Shown: positions 46,717 to 55,453 of the stretch, piece after piece
Position numbering within the stretch: the first letter of the stretch is position 1
Layout: each line of letters begins with the position of its first letter
NCBI GenBank assembly: GCA_001953215.1
Contig: CP019169.1
Location: 806,001-870,000 of the forward strand
Source of the DNA: Betaproteobacteria bacterium GR16-43
GTDB taxonomy: Bacteria > Pseudomonadota > Gammaproteobacteria > Burkholderiales > Usitatibacteraceae
DNA: 64,000 nt
Reading direction: 5' to 3'
Translations under genes and position numbers: made by a program
Notes under the pieces: generated by a model
What the model saw: only the letters and a program-made list of their open reading frames with translations
What the model was told of the DNA's origin: nothing
Databases searched by the model: none

Positions 46717-49575
46717 TCAATGCGCCTTTTCCCAGTTGTCGCCCACGCCCGCCTCCACGACCAGGGGGACATCGAGCTTCGCGACCCCCATCATCATCTT
46801 CTCGACCTCGGGCTTCACGCGGTCGAGTTCGGACTCCGGCACTTCGAGCACGAGTTCGTCATGCACCTGCATCACGAGCTTGGTCGCGTACTTCCCGGCC
46901 TCGAGCCAGCCCTGCACCGCGATCATCGCGAGCTTGATGAGATCCGCGGCCGTGCCCTGCATCGGCGCGTTGATGGCCTGGCGCTCGGCCCCCTGGCGGC
47001 GCGGTGCATTGCCGGAGTTGATGTCGGGAAGCCAGAGCCGGCGGCCGAACACGGTCTCCACGTAGCCTTTCTCCCGCGCTTCCTGCCGCGTGCGCTCCAT
47101 GTAGTTCGCCACGCCCGGATAGCGCTGGAAGTACTTGTCCATGTAGCTCGCCGCGGCCGCGCGCTCGATGCCGAGGTTGCCCGCGAGGCCGAAGGCGCTC
47201 ATGCCGTAGATGAGCCCGAAGTTGATCACCTTCGCGTAGCGGCGCTGTTCGCTCGACACGTGGTCGATCGCCACGCCGAAGACTTCGGCCGCGGTGTGCC
47301 GGTGGATATCCTCGCCGCGCGAGAAGGCATCGAGCAGGCCCGGGTCGGCGGAGAGGTGCGCCATGATGCGCAGCTCGATCTGCGAGTAGTCGGCCGAGAC
47401 GATCTTCGACCCCGGTGGTGCGACGAACGCCTCGCGAATCCGCCGGCCCTCGGTGGTGCGCACCGGGATGTTCTGCAGGTTGGGGTCGTTCGACGAAAGC
47501 CGCCCCGTCACCGCCACGGCCTGCGCGTAGTTCGTGTGCACGCGGCCCGTCTTCGGGTGGACCATGCGCGGCAGCTTGTCGGTGTACGTGCTCTTCAGCT
47601 TCGAGACCGAGCGGTGGTCCAGGATCGTGCGGGCGAGCGGATGGTCCTCGGCGAGTTTTTCGAGAACTTCTTCATCCGTCGAAGGCGCGCCCGAGGGCGT
47701 CTTCTTCACCGCCTTGAGACCCATGCGGACGAAGAAGATCTCCGCCAGTTGCTTGGGCGAACCCAGGTTGAACGGACCGCCCGCCAGCTCGTGGGCCTTC
47801 TGCTCCAGCTCGAGCATCTTCTGGCCCAGCTCCTGGCCCTGGCGCGCGAGCAGTTGCCCGTCGATCAGCACGCCGTTCCTCTCCATCGCCAGCAATACGG
47901 AAGACACCGGGATCTCGATGCCGGCGTAAATGTACTGGAGCTTCTCGTCGGCTTCGAGGCGGGGTGCCAATGCGCGATGGATCTGCAGCGTCACGTCGGA
48001 ATCTTCGGCGGAATACGCGGCCGCGCGCGCGATGTCCACCTGGTCGAAGGGAATGGACGAGGCGCCCTTGCCGGCGACGTCGACGTACTGCAGCAGGCCC
48101 GTGGCCCCGAGGAAGCGCGCGGCGAGCGCATCCATGTCGTGGCGCTGGTTGCTCTGCAGGACATAGGAGGCCAGCAAGGTGTCATGCGTGAAACCGCGCG
48201 TGGCGATGCCGTAGTTGCCGAGGACCTGGCGGTCGTACTTCGTGTTCTGGCCGACCTTCGGCTTCGAGGCATCTTCGAGCCACGGCTTCAGCCGCGCCAG
48301 CACCTGGTCGAGGGGCAGTTGCTGCGGCGCGCCCGCGTAGCGGTGCGTGAGCGGGATATACGCACCCTCGCCCGGCACCGTGCTGAACGAGATGCCGACC
48401 AGCTCGGCCTGCATCGGATCGAGGCTCGTGGTTTCCGTGTCGATGCAGGCGAGGGGCGCTTCCTCCACCTTGCGTGCCCAGCGCTCGAGCGCCGCTTCGT
48501 CCATCACCGTCTCGTAGTTGCGCGTGTCGACGAAAGGCGTGATGTCGGCCACCGGGTCGACGCCGGCATTGAGGATGGCGAAGTTGCGGCCCTTCTTCTC
48601 CTGCGAGCGGGCGCCGGCCGCGCGGCGGGCCTCGTCGGAATCCGCCGCGGGCGCGCCTCCTTCCACAGGCGCATCGCCTGCCGAGAGCAAATCGCCTTTC
48701 GCGGGCGCATCCGCCTTCTTCGCCAGGCTGTCGCGCAGCGTGCGGAAACCGAAGCGTTCGTAGAGCGCGGCCAACTTCTCGTTGTCCGGTTCCTTCGGAG
48801 TGAGGGACTCGACCTCGAAAGGCAGCGGCACATCCGTCTTGATCGTCACCAGGATGCGCGCGGTGGGCAGCCAGTCGAGGGCCTTGCGCAAATTCTCGCC
48901 GACCGCACCCTTCACTTCCGCGGCGCGCGCCACCAGTGCGTCGAGCGAACCGTATTCCTGCAGGAGCTTGGCGGCGGTCTTCGGTCCCACTTTTTCCACG
49001 CCCGGGACGTTGTCCACCGAATCGCCCACGAGCGTGAGGTAGTCGACGATGCGCTCGGGCGGGACGCCGAATTTTTCCTTCACGCCTTCGGGGCCGAGGC
49101 GCTCGTTGGACATGGTGTTCACCCAGAGCACCTTCTCGCTCACGAGCTGCGTCAGGTCCTTGTCCCCGGTGGAGATGATCGTCTTCCAGCCGTGCACGTG
49201 CTCCGCGTGCTTCGCGAGGGTGCCGATCACGTCGTCGGCCTCCACGCCGTCCACGACGACGATGGGCCAGCCCAGCGCCGCGATGGTCTCGTAGAGCGGC
49301 GCGATCTGCGAGGCGAGCTCCTCGGGCATCGCCGAGCGCGTGGCCTTGTATTCGGGATAGAGCTCGTCGCGAAAGGTCTTGCCGCGGGGATCGAGCACGC
49401 AGGCGATATAATCCGACGGATAGTCCTGCCTCAGCTTGCGCAGCATGTTGACCACGCCGTAGATGGCGTTGGTCGGCTCCCCCGAAGGGCTACGCAGGTT
49501 CTGGATCGCGTGGAACGCGCGATAGAAGTAGCTCGAGGTATCGACCAGCAGGATCTTCTTCTGCGCTTCCGTCAT
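46717..49575 (-). CDS. polA: DNA polymerase I
   Basis: A 952-residue polymerase for Okazaki-fragment processing and repair. The N-terminal 5'-nuclease shows ILLVDTSSYFYRAFHA, EADDVIGTLAKHA, STGDKDLTQLV and GDSVDNVPGVEKVGPKTAAKLL. The 3'-5' exonuclease has IDTETTSLDPM, so its proofreading site looks intact. The polymerase domain has SADYSQIELRIMAHLS, RYAKVINFGLIYGMSAFGLA and VMQVHDELVLEV. A low-complexity linker (about residues 290-320) joins the nuclease to the exonuclease. It starts 23 bases from a divergent LOG-family gene. Confidence 0.97.
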   Translation of the reverse strand: MTEAQKKILLVDTSSYFYRAFHAIQNLRSPSGEPTNAIYGVVNMLRKLRQDYPSDYIACVLDPRGKTFRDELYPEYKATRSAMPEELASQIAPLYETIAALGWPIVVVDGVEADDVIGTLAKHAEHVHGWKTIISTGDKDLTQLVSEKVLWVNTMSNERLGPEGVKEKFGVPPERIVDYLTLVGDSVDNVPGVEKVGPKTAAKLLQEYGSLDALVARAAEVKGAVGENLRKALDWLPTARILVTIKTDVPLPFEVESLTPKEPDNEKLAALYERFGFRTLRDSLAKKADAPAKGDLLSAGDAPVEGGAPAADSDEARRAAGARSQEKKGRNFAILNAGVDPVADITPFVDTRNYETVMDEAALERWARKVEEAPLACIDTETTSLDPMQAELVGISFSTVPGEGAYIPLTHRYAGAPQQLPLDQVLARLKPWLEDASKPKVGQNTKYDRQVLGNYGIATRGFTHDTLLASYVLQSNQRHDMDALAARFLGATGLLQYVDVAGKGASSIPFDQVDIARAAAYSAEDSDVTLQIHRALAPRLEADEKLQYIYAGIEIPVSSVLLAMERNGVLIDGQLLARQGQELGQKMLELEQKAHELAGGPFNLGSPKQLAEIFFVRMGLKAVKKTPSGAPSTDEEVLEKLAEDHPLARTILDHRSVSKLKSTYTDKLPRMVHPKTGRVHTNYAQAVAVTGRLSSNDPNLQNIPVRTTEGRRIREAFVAPPGSKIVSADYSQIELRIMAHLSADPGLLDAFSRGEDIHRHTAAEVFGVAIDHVSSEQRRYAKVINFGLIYGMSAFGLAGNLGIERAAAASYMDKYFQRYPGVANYMERTRQEAREKGYVETVFGRRLWLPDINSGNAPRRQGAERQAINAPMQGTAADLIKLAMIAVQGWLEAGKYATKLVMQVHDELVLEVPESELDRVKPEVEKMMMGVAKLDVPLVVEAGVGDNWEKAH

Positions 49576-49598
49576 CTCACCCCGCGAGCCCCGCCGCC

Positions 49599-50327
49599 AT
49601 GCTCCAGAACAAAGTCCCCAAGCCTTCCGACCCGCAGCGCGTGCTGCAGTCGCAATCCTCCGCGCGCGAAGCGTGGAGGATGTTCGAGTTTATCGCAGAG
49701 TTCGTCACCGCGACCGAGCACCTGCAGGCGATCCACCCGGCGGTGGCCATCTTCGGCAGCGCGCGCATCGCGCCGCCGCATCCGTACTACGCGCAGGCCG
49801 AAGACATCGCGCGGCGCCTGTCCGATGCAGGCTTCTCCGTCATCTCCGGCGGCGGCCCCGGCATCATGGAAGCGGTGAACAAGGGCGCGCAGGCCGGCCC
49901 CAGCCCGAGCGTGGGCCTGAACATCCGCCTGCCGCACGAGCAGGGCGGCAACGCCTACCAGGATGTATCGCACACCTTCCAGCACTTCTTCGCGCGCAAG
50001 GTCATGTTCGTGAAGCAATCCTGTGCGTTCGTGATGATGCCGGGCGGCTACGGCACGCTGGACGAGTTGTTCGAGGTGCTCACGCTGATCCAGACCGGGA
50101 AGATCCGGCCGCTGCCGCTGATCCTCGTGCGCTCGGCCTTCTGGGGCGGGCTGCTCGAGTGGATCGAAGGCACGCTCGTGAAGGAAGGCATGATCAGCCC
50201 GGGCAATCGCTCGCTCCTGCGCGTCGTGGACGATCCGCAGCAGATCGTCGATGCGATCTTCGACCACTACGGCACGCGCGGATTCGCGCCGTCGCCCGCC
50301 GAACGCGAGGCTGGGTTCGCGCTCTAA
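49599..50327 (+). CDS. LOG family protein (TIGR00730)
   Basis: A 242-residue Rossmann-fold protein. The family motif PGGYGTLDE and the preceding ISGGGPGIMEAVNKGA and FVMMPGG identify LOG-type nucleotide phosphoribohydrolases, which release bases from nucleoside monophosphates. The length is that of the longer bacterial subgroup (with FFARKVMFVKQSCAF). ATG at 49599. It is divergent from polA and precedes the DUF2782 gene on the same strand. Confidence 0.92.
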   Translation: MLQNKVPKPSDPQRVLQSQSSAREAWRMFEFIAEFVTATEHLQAIHPAVAIFGSARIAPPHPYYAQAEDIARRLSDAGFSVISGGGPGIMEAVNKGAQAGPSPSVGLNIRLPHEQGGNAYQDVSHTFQHFFARKVMFVKQSCAFVMMPGGYGTLDELFEVLTLIQTGKIRPLPLILVRSAFWGGLLEWIEGTLVKEGMISPGNRSLLRVVDDPQQIVDAIFDHYGTRGFAPSPAEREAGFAL

Positions 50328-50332
50328 GTGAT

Positions 50333-50338
50333 AGACTG
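50333..50338 (+). promoter_or_regulatory. Possible -10 for the DUF2782-thrB run
   Basis: TAGACT lies 24 bases before the ATG at 50363. A leader of about 18 bases would include the GAGG ribosome site. No good -35 is seen inside the end of the LOG gene. Confidence 0.3.
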
Positions 50339-50362
50339 GTTTTCGAAGAAATGAGGCTCGCC

Positions 50363-50716
50363 ATGCGCTCCGTGCTTGCCGTGATGCTGCTTTCGGCCGC
50401 GTTCGCCGCCGGAGCACAGTCGCAACCCCGCCCCCTGCCGCCCGGAACCACGCCGCTCGACCGCCCGCCGCCGATGGCGCCCACCGATGTCGCGCACGAG
50501 CAGGGGCCGGCGCCCGAGGTCACGATGCGCATGGATGGCGACAATGAAATCGCCGAGTACCGCATGAAGGGCAAGCTCTACATGATGCGCGTGAAGCCGA
50601 AGAACGGCCCGGCCTACACGCTGATGGACCACAAGGGCGACGGCAGCTTCACCAAGCAGGACCATACGCTCACGCCCAACACCTCCGTTCCGCAGTGGGT
50701 CCTGCTCGAATTCTGA
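50363..50716 (+). CDS. DUF2782 family exported protein
   Basis: A 117-residue protein with a signal peptide ending near AAGAQSQP. The domain reads EVTMRMDGDNEIAEYRMKGKLYMMRVKPKNGPAYTL, as in DUF2782 proteins found beside polA and thrB in betaproteobacteria. The function is unknown. ATG at 50363 is preceded by GAGG with good spacing; an in-frame ATG at 50351 is also possible. Confidence 0.85.
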   Translation: MRSVLAVMLLSAAFAAGAQSQPRPLPPGTTPLDRPPPMAPTDVAHEQGPAPEVTMRMDGDNEIAEYRMKGKLYMMRVKPKNGPAYTLMDHKGDGSFTKQDHTLTPNTSVPQWVLLEF

Positions 50717-50735
50717 ACGTTCCACTTTCCACCTA

Positions 50736-51686
50736 ATGTCGGTCTTCACACCGGTCACGGAGGCAGAGGCCTCCGCGTTCCTCGGGCACTATTCGCTCGG
50801 GGCACTCGAATCGCTCCAGGGCATCGCCCAGGGCATCGAGAACACCAACTATTTCCTCGACACCACCACCGGGCGCTATGTCCTCACGCTCTTCGAGAGC
50901 GTGCCGCGCGAGTCGCTGCCGTTCTTCATGGGACTGATGGACCACCTCGCGACGCACGACGTCACCTGCCCGGCGCCGATGCGCCTGGACGAAGGCGGCT
51001 TCGTGGGCGAGCTGAACGGCCGCGCCGCGACGATCGTCTCGCGCCTGCCGGGATCCCCGATCCACGAACCCACGCCCGCCGATTGCCGCGACGTGGGGCA
51101 CGTGCTCGCCGCGCTGCACCTCGCGGGCCTCGAGTTTGACGGCGCGCTCGCGAACGAGAAGGGCCAGGCCTGGCGCGAGCGCTTCGCCGAGATGGCGGCG
51201 CCGAAGCTTTCGCGCGACGAGAACGCGTTGATCGAATCGGAGAATCGCTACCAGGCGATGCACGATGACTCGGTGATGCCGCAGGGCATCATCCACGGCG
51301 ACCTCTTCCGCGACAACGTGTTGTGGGATTCGCGCGGCAACGGCGGCGTGATCGACTTCTACTTCGCCTGCGACGACGTGCTGCTCTTCGACCTCGCGAT
51401 CACCGCGAACGACTGGTGCGTCACGAAGGACGCGGCGCTGGACCTTCCTCGCGCGAAGGCCTTCGTGGCGGGCTACGAAACGCTGCGGCCGCTGACGGAG
51501 CTCGAGCGCGAGCTCTGGCCCGTGATGCTGCGGCGCGCGGCGCTGCGCACGTGGCTCGGACGCATCGGCTACAACCACTTCCCGCGCGATTCGCACATGA
51601 CCATCCCCAAGGACCACGAATTCTCCCGGCGCCTGCTCGAGCATCACATCGCGCATGCCCGCGAGCTCGAGGCCGCCACGGCATGA
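50736..51686 (+). CDS. thrB: Homoserine kinase (APH-fold type)
   Basis: A 316-residue homoserine kinase of the aminoglycoside-phosphotransferase-like class used by many beta- and gammaproteobacteria in threonine synthesis. Family marks are GIENTNYFLDTTTGRYVLTLFE, the catalytic loop GIIHGDLFRDNVLW and VIDFYFACDD. The length fits. The ATG at 50736 is at the family start (MSVFTPVT). Its TGA overlaps the ATG of the next membrane-protein gene. Confidence 0.95.
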   Translation: MSVFTPVTEAEASAFLGHYSLGALESLQGIAQGIENTNYFLDTTTGRYVLTLFESVPRESLPFFMGLMDHLATHDVTCPAPMRLDEGGFVGELNGRAATIVSRLPGSPIHEPTPADCRDVGHVLAALHLAGLEFDGALANEKGQAWRERFAEMAAPKLSRDENALIESENRYQAMHDDSVMPQGIIHGDLFRDNVLWDSRGNGGVIDFYFACDDVLLFDLAITANDWCVTKDAALDLPRAKAFVAGYETLRPLTELERELWPVMLRRAALRTWLGRIGYNHFPRDSHMTIPKDHEFSRRLLEHHIAHARELEAATA

Positions 51687-52441
51687 GCGCCGAAGCGCCC
51701 GACGGCGCCGCACCACCGATCCGCGTTTCCGACGTGCGCGCTTCGCGGGGCGTGCGCTGGCTCGCCGGGGGCTTCGCGCTGTTCAAGGAACGGCCGCTGG
51801 GCTGGCTGGGGCTGGCCCTCGGTTGGCTAGTGATGAGCTTCGGGTTGCTGATCATCCCGCTGATCGGCGTCCTCGCGTTCTACCTGCTGCAGCCGGTGTT
51901 CTTCGCGAGCTTCGCCCTCGTGGCCCGCAAGCAGGGCACGGGCGAACGCATCGATTCGGGCGATCTCTTCCTCGGCTTCAAGTCCAACCTGAAGGCGCTC
52001 GCGGGCGTGGGCGCCATCGAACTCTTCGTGGCCGTGTGCGTGAGCGTGGTCTTCGCGACCTTCGCGGTGCCGACTGCCATCGACGGCACCGGCCGTGTCC
52101 TCGGCGCCCAGGAGCTCGTCGCGCAACTCCAGGGCAAGGAGTGGATCCTCATCGGCGGCTTCCTGCTGGTGGGCATCGTGAAGGGCGCGCTCTGGTTCAC
52201 GCCCGCGCTGATCGCCTTCCACGGCCTCTCGGCGGCGCACGCGGTGCGCTGGAGCCTCTATGCGGCGCTCTCCAACGTCGGCGCGATGGTGCTCTACTCG
52301 ATCGCGCTCTTCGCGATGTTCTTCGCTGCCGCGCTGCCTTGGCTGCTGGGGCTTTTCATCGCGATGCCGGTGATGATCGCGAGTACCTACGTGGGGTACC
52401 GCGAGGTGTTTGAAGAGGAAAGCAAAGTCAAAAGCGATTGA
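51683..52441 (+). CDS. BPSS1780 family membrane protein
   Basis: A 252-residue protein with an Arg-rich N-terminus (VSDVRASRGVRWLAGGFALFKERPLGW) and several hydrophobic helices. The pattern WLVMSFGLLIIPLIG and GLSAAHAVRWSLYAALSN fits the BPSS1780 family, commonly found next to thrB. The function is unknown. ATG at 51683 overlaps the thrB stop. The last codons and the stop are supplied by the palindromic repeat copy 2, so the natural C-terminus may have been replaced. Confidence 0.88.
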   Translation: MSAEAPDGAAPPIRVSDVRASRGVRWLAGGFALFKERPLGWLGLALGWLVMSFGLLIIPLIGVLAFYLLQPVFFASFALVARKQGTGERIDSGDLFLGFKSNLKALAGVGAIELFVAVCVSVVFATFAVPTAIDGTGRVLGAQELVAQLQGKEWILIGGFLLVGIVKGALWFTPALIAFHGLSAAHAVRWSLYAALSNVGAMVLYSIALFAMFFAAALPWLLGLFIAMPVMIASTYVGYREVFEEESKVKSD

Positions 52442-52584
52442 ACCGCAGAGGCCCCTGAGGCCCCGGAGAAAACCAAAGCGTCTGGTTCCTGAAATGGAAG
52501 AACGCGACCTGACCCGTCAGAAACCGAACAGGTTTTGCTTTTCTCCGGGGCCTCAGGGGCCTCTGCGGTTCAATCGCTTTTGAC
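52427..52584. repeat. Long palindromic repeat, copy 2
   Basis: Perfect 46-base arms at 52427-52472 and 52539-52584 (outer end GTCAAAAGCGATTGAACCG) with a unique 66-base centre. It shares the outer arms with copy 1 at 7849-7994, but the inner GC-rich block is arranged differently (CCCCTGAGGCCCCGGAG instead of CCCCGGAGACCCCTGAG). It lies between convergent genes and supplies the stop of the upstream one. Confidence 0.92.
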
Positions 52585-52586
52585 CT

Positions 52587-55418
52587 TCAAACCGGCGTGA
52601 GCTTGGCGTACTGGAGTGCCAGCCACTTCGTGCCCTCGCCCCGGAAGCGCACCTGCACGCGAGCATCGAGGCCGCGGCCCTCGAAGTTGAGCACCACGCC
52701 CTCGCCGAACTTCGCGTGCACCACGTTCTGCCCGATCCCGAAGGGATGCTCGTCGGGGCGGGCGGTCTCGAAGCTCGCCCGCTGGGCGGTGGAGTAGACG
52801 TTCGGGTCCGCCTTCGGGGCACGCCCGCCACCGGAATTCCAGTTGCGCTCGCCGCCGCCGTGGCCGTGACCGCCGCCTCCGCCCCAGTTGCTGGTGGGCG
52901 AGTAGAAGGTCTTCTTCTCGGGCAGCACGATCCACTTGCAGAGCTCCGCGGGGATTTCCTCCACGAAGCGCGAGACGATGCCGTAGCGCGGCTGGCCGTG
53001 CAGCATGCGGCTGCCGGCGTACGTGAGGTAGAGGCGCTTCCTTGCGCGCGTGATCGCGACGTACATGAGGCGGCGCTCCTCTTCGAGGCCGCCGTCCTCG
53101 TTCATGCTGTTCTCGTGCGGGAAGAGGCCTTCCTCGAGGCCCGAGACGAACACGGCGTTGAACTCCAGGCCCTTGGCCGAGTGCATCGTCATCAACTGCA
53201 GCGCGTCCTGCCCCGCAGAGGCTTCGTGGTCGCCCGCCTCGAGGCTCGCATGCGAGAGGAACGCGGCGAGCACCTGCTGCTGGTGCGTGCCGGTGGCGGG
53301 CACGTCTTCGGCGGATTCGCCCGCCGGCGTGTCGCCGTGCTCGAACTCCTCGGCGAAGAGCGTGCAGGCATTCACGAGTTCGTTCAGGTTCTCGAGGCGG
53401 TCCTGCCCATCGCGCTCGGCGGCGTAGTGCGCCTTCAGGCCGCTGCGCTCGAGGATCTCTTCCACGAGCTCGGGCAGGTTCAGGTTCTCGGCCGCGGTGG
53501 AGAGCCCCTCGATCAACTGCACGAAGTGCGCGATCGCCGTGCCGCTGCGGCCGCTCACGAGTCCCTTGCGCGCCGCCTTGAAGAGGTTCTCCGCGACGCC
53601 GCTCGCCACGGCTTCCTGCAACTGCTCGATGCTGCGGGCGCCCACGCCGCGCGCCGGGAAGTTCACCACGCGGGTGAAAGCCGTGTCGTCGTCGGTGTTG
53701 CCCGAGAGGCGCAGGTAGGCGAGCGCGTGCTTCACCTCCATGCGTTCGAAGAACCGCAGGCCGCCGTAGACCTTGTACGAAAGGCCCGCGCGGAAGAGGG
53801 AGTGCTCGAGGATGCGCGACTGCGCGTTGGATCGATAGAGCAGCGACATGTCCGAGAGGTTCATGCCCTCGCGGTGCAACTGCTTCACCTCGTCCACGAT
53901 GAACTGCGCCTCTTCGCCGTCGGTGGCGGCCGCGAAGACGCGCAGCGGCTCGCCCTTGCCCTCCGCGGTCCAGAGGTTCTTGCCGAGGCGCGCCTTGTTC
54001 TGCGCGATGACGGCGTTGGCCGCGTCGAGGATGTGGCCCTGCGAGCGGTAGTTCTGCTCGAGCTTCACCACGTTCGAGACCGCGAAGTCCTTCACGAACT
54101 CGTTCATGTTGCCGACGTCGGCGCCGCGGAAGCGGTAGATCGAGTTGTGCGTGACCACCCCATTGGCGATGAAGTTGTGGGTCGGCTCGACATCGAGGTC
54201 GTAGACCATCCGGCCGCGCCCCGGGATGCGTTCGACCTGCTGGACGACGGCGAACTCGCCGCGCTCGTCGAGCATCGACATCCCCGGCACCACGTCCGCC
54301 GCGAGGACCTGGCCGAAGGGCAGCTCGACGTCCTCCTCCTCGAGCTCGGGAAGCTGCGAGTGCTCGATCACCACTTCCGGCCCGCCCGGGCGTGCCCACG
54401 CGCGCCGCGTCACCAGCAGGCCCTCGTGCGTTTCCTCGAGCGCCACGAAGCCCGCGAAGTGCGCGTGCTCCGGCGTGCTCACCAGCGTGCGGCCGTCGCG
54501 CAAGGTGATGCGCACCAGCTCGCGCCGCGCGCGGCTGCGATGCACGCGCTCCACGCGGGCGGTGCCGAACAGGCCTTCGCCGAAGCAGGTCATCACGCGG
54601 TCGCCGGCGACGACCGCCTCGATCGGCCGATACTCGCCGTCCGCCATCGTGACCGCCGTGCCGCCCACCAGGCACTGGTCGTCGTCGCCCACCGCGAACA
54701 CGCACCCGTTCGAGCCGGCGAGCATCTTGATCCACTGGTACTGCAGCTTGTTCGTGTCCTGGAATTCGTCGACCAGGATGTACTTGAAGCGCTCCTGGTA
54801 GTGGTGCAGCAGGTTCAGGTTCTTCGAGAGGAGCTCGAAGGTGCGCAGCAGCAGCTCCGCGAAATCGACCACGCCCTCGCGATTGCACTGCGCGTCGTAG
54901 TCCGCGTAGAAGGCCACCATCCGGCGCGTGAAGTCGTCGCCTGCCTCCACCGCGTTGGCGCGCAGGCCCTGCTCCTTGCAGTTGTTGATGAAGTTCTGCA
55001 ACTGGCGCGGCGGGTATTTCTCCTCGTCCACGCCCTGCGCCTTCGACAGGCGCTTGATGATCGCCTGCTGGTCGGCCGAATCGAGGATCTGGAAGAGCTG
55101 CGGCAGGCCGGCGTCGCGAAAATGCGCGCGGAGCATCCGGTTGCAGAGGCCGTGGAAGGTGCCGATCCACATGCCGCGCGTGTTGATCGGCAGCATGGCC
55201 GACAGGCGCGTGAGCATCTCGCGCGCGGCCTTGTTCGTGAACGTGACCGCGAGGATCCCGGCCGGGCTCGCCTCCCGCGTGGTGATCAGGTGGGCGATGC
55301 GGGTGGTGAGCACGCGCGTCTTCCCGCTGCCGGCGCCCGCCAGGATCAGGGCGGATTCGCGGGGGAGCGTGACGGCTTTGAGCTGCTCGGGGTTGAGGCC
55401 GGAAACGAGGTCGGGCAT
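52587..55418 (-). CDS. uvrD: UvrD/PcrA-type DNA helicase containing a mini-intein
   Basis: A 943-residue precursor; without the intein the helicase is 766 residues, normal for UvrD. Visible motifs are ILAGAGSGKTRVLTTRIAH (Walker A), AVTFTNKAAREM, GTFHGLC, LVDEFQDTNKLQ (motif II) and, after the intein, SIYRFRGA (motif III), LEQNYRS, VNFPARGVG, TMHSAKGLEFNAVF and VAITRARKRLYL. The C-terminus has a Gly-rich linker and a Tudor-like domain (KFGEGVVLNFEGRGLDARVQV). The intein interrupts the motif at GDDDQ/SIYRF, so splicing should be needed for activity. UvrD acts in mismatch and nucleotide-excision repair. ATG at 55418. Confidence 0.95.
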   Translation of the reverse strand: MPDLVSGLNPEQLKAVTLPRESALILAGAGSGKTRVLTTRIAHLITTREASPAGILAVTFTNKAAREMLTRLSAMLPINTRGMWIGTFHGLCNRMLRAHFRDAGLPQLFQILDSADQQAIIKRLSKAQGVDEEKYPPRQLQNFINNCKEQGLRANAVEAGDDFTRRMVAFYADYDAQCNREGVVDFAELLLRTFELLSKNLNLLHHYQERFKYILVDEFQDTNKLQYQWIKMLAGSNGCVFAVGDDDQCLVGGTAVTMADGEYRPIEAVVAGDRVMTCFGEGLFGTARVERVHRSRARRELVRITLRDGRTLVSTPEHAHFAGFVALEETHEGLLVTRRAWARPGGPEVVIEHSQLPELEEEDVELPFGQVLAADVVPGMSMLDERGEFAVVQQVERIPGRGRMVYDLDVEPTHNFIANGVVTHNSIYRFRGADVGNMNEFVKDFAVSNVVKLEQNYRSQGHILDAANAVIAQNKARLGKNLWTAEGKGEPLRVFAAATDGEEAQFIVDEVKQLHREGMNLSDMSLLYRSNAQSRILEHSLFRAGLSYKVYGGLRFFERMEVKHALAYLRLSGNTDDDTAFTRVVNFPARGVGARSIEQLQEAVASGVAENLFKAARKGLVSGRSGTAIAHFVQLIEGLSTAAENLNLPELVEEILERSGLKAHYAAERDGQDRLENLNELVNACTLFAEEFEHGDTPAGESAEDVPATGTHQQQVLAAFLSHASLEAGDHEASAGQDALQLMTMHSAKGLEFNAVFVSGLEEGLFPHENSMNEDGGLEEERRLMYVAITRARKRLYLTYAGSRMLHGQPRYGIVSRFVEEIPAELCKWIVLPEKKTFYSPTSNWGGGGGHGHGGGERNWNSGGGRAPKADPNVYSTAQRASFETARPDEHPFGIGQNVVHAKFGEGVVLNFEGRGLDARVQVRFRGEGTKWLALQYAKLTPV
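54144..54674 (-). other. Mini-intein in UvrD (177 residues)
   Basis: An in-frame insert from Cys249 to Asn425 of the precursor. Block A begins CLVGGTAVTMADGEYRPIEA with GDRV; block B has the TxxH motif (TPEH); block F is VYDLDVEPTHNFIANG; block G ends VVTHN with penultimate His and terminal Asn. The +1 extein residue is Ser. The middle has no LAGLIDADG motif, so no homing endonuclease is present. All residues needed for Ser/Cys class-1 splicing look intact. Confidence 0.95.
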
Positions 55419-55435
55419 GGAGCGGGGGCGAAACG

Positions 55436-55453
55436 TCTAACCCCAATTATTTC
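55436..55453. repeat. Fragment of the AATTGGGGT element end
   Basis: TCTAACCCCAATTATTTC resembles the end at 30604-30620 (TCTGACCCCAATTATTC). Like that one, it sits directly after a minus-strand TGA, here that of the P-loop kinase gene. No partner arm is seen. Confidence 0.4.

Noticed and set aside
49400-49415. A TATAAT-like sequence near 49408
   Set aside because: It lies within the polA coding sequence and no gene starts downstream of it.
45148-49878. A 1576-codon open frame on the plus strand opposite polA and tsaC
   Set aside because: It is antisense to clearly conserved genes, is Arg/His-rich without domains and arises from the GC-rich codon bias of the real genes.
54144-54674. The UvrD insert as a frameshift or a lineage-specific domain
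   Set aside because: The frame is continuous, and the insert has intein splice-site residues at both ends, located exactly within a conserved motif.
52570-55446. An alternative 958-codon minus-strand frame overlapping uvrD
   Set aside because: It has no helicase motifs and is Arg-rich; the frame at 52587-55418 has all the conserved motifs.
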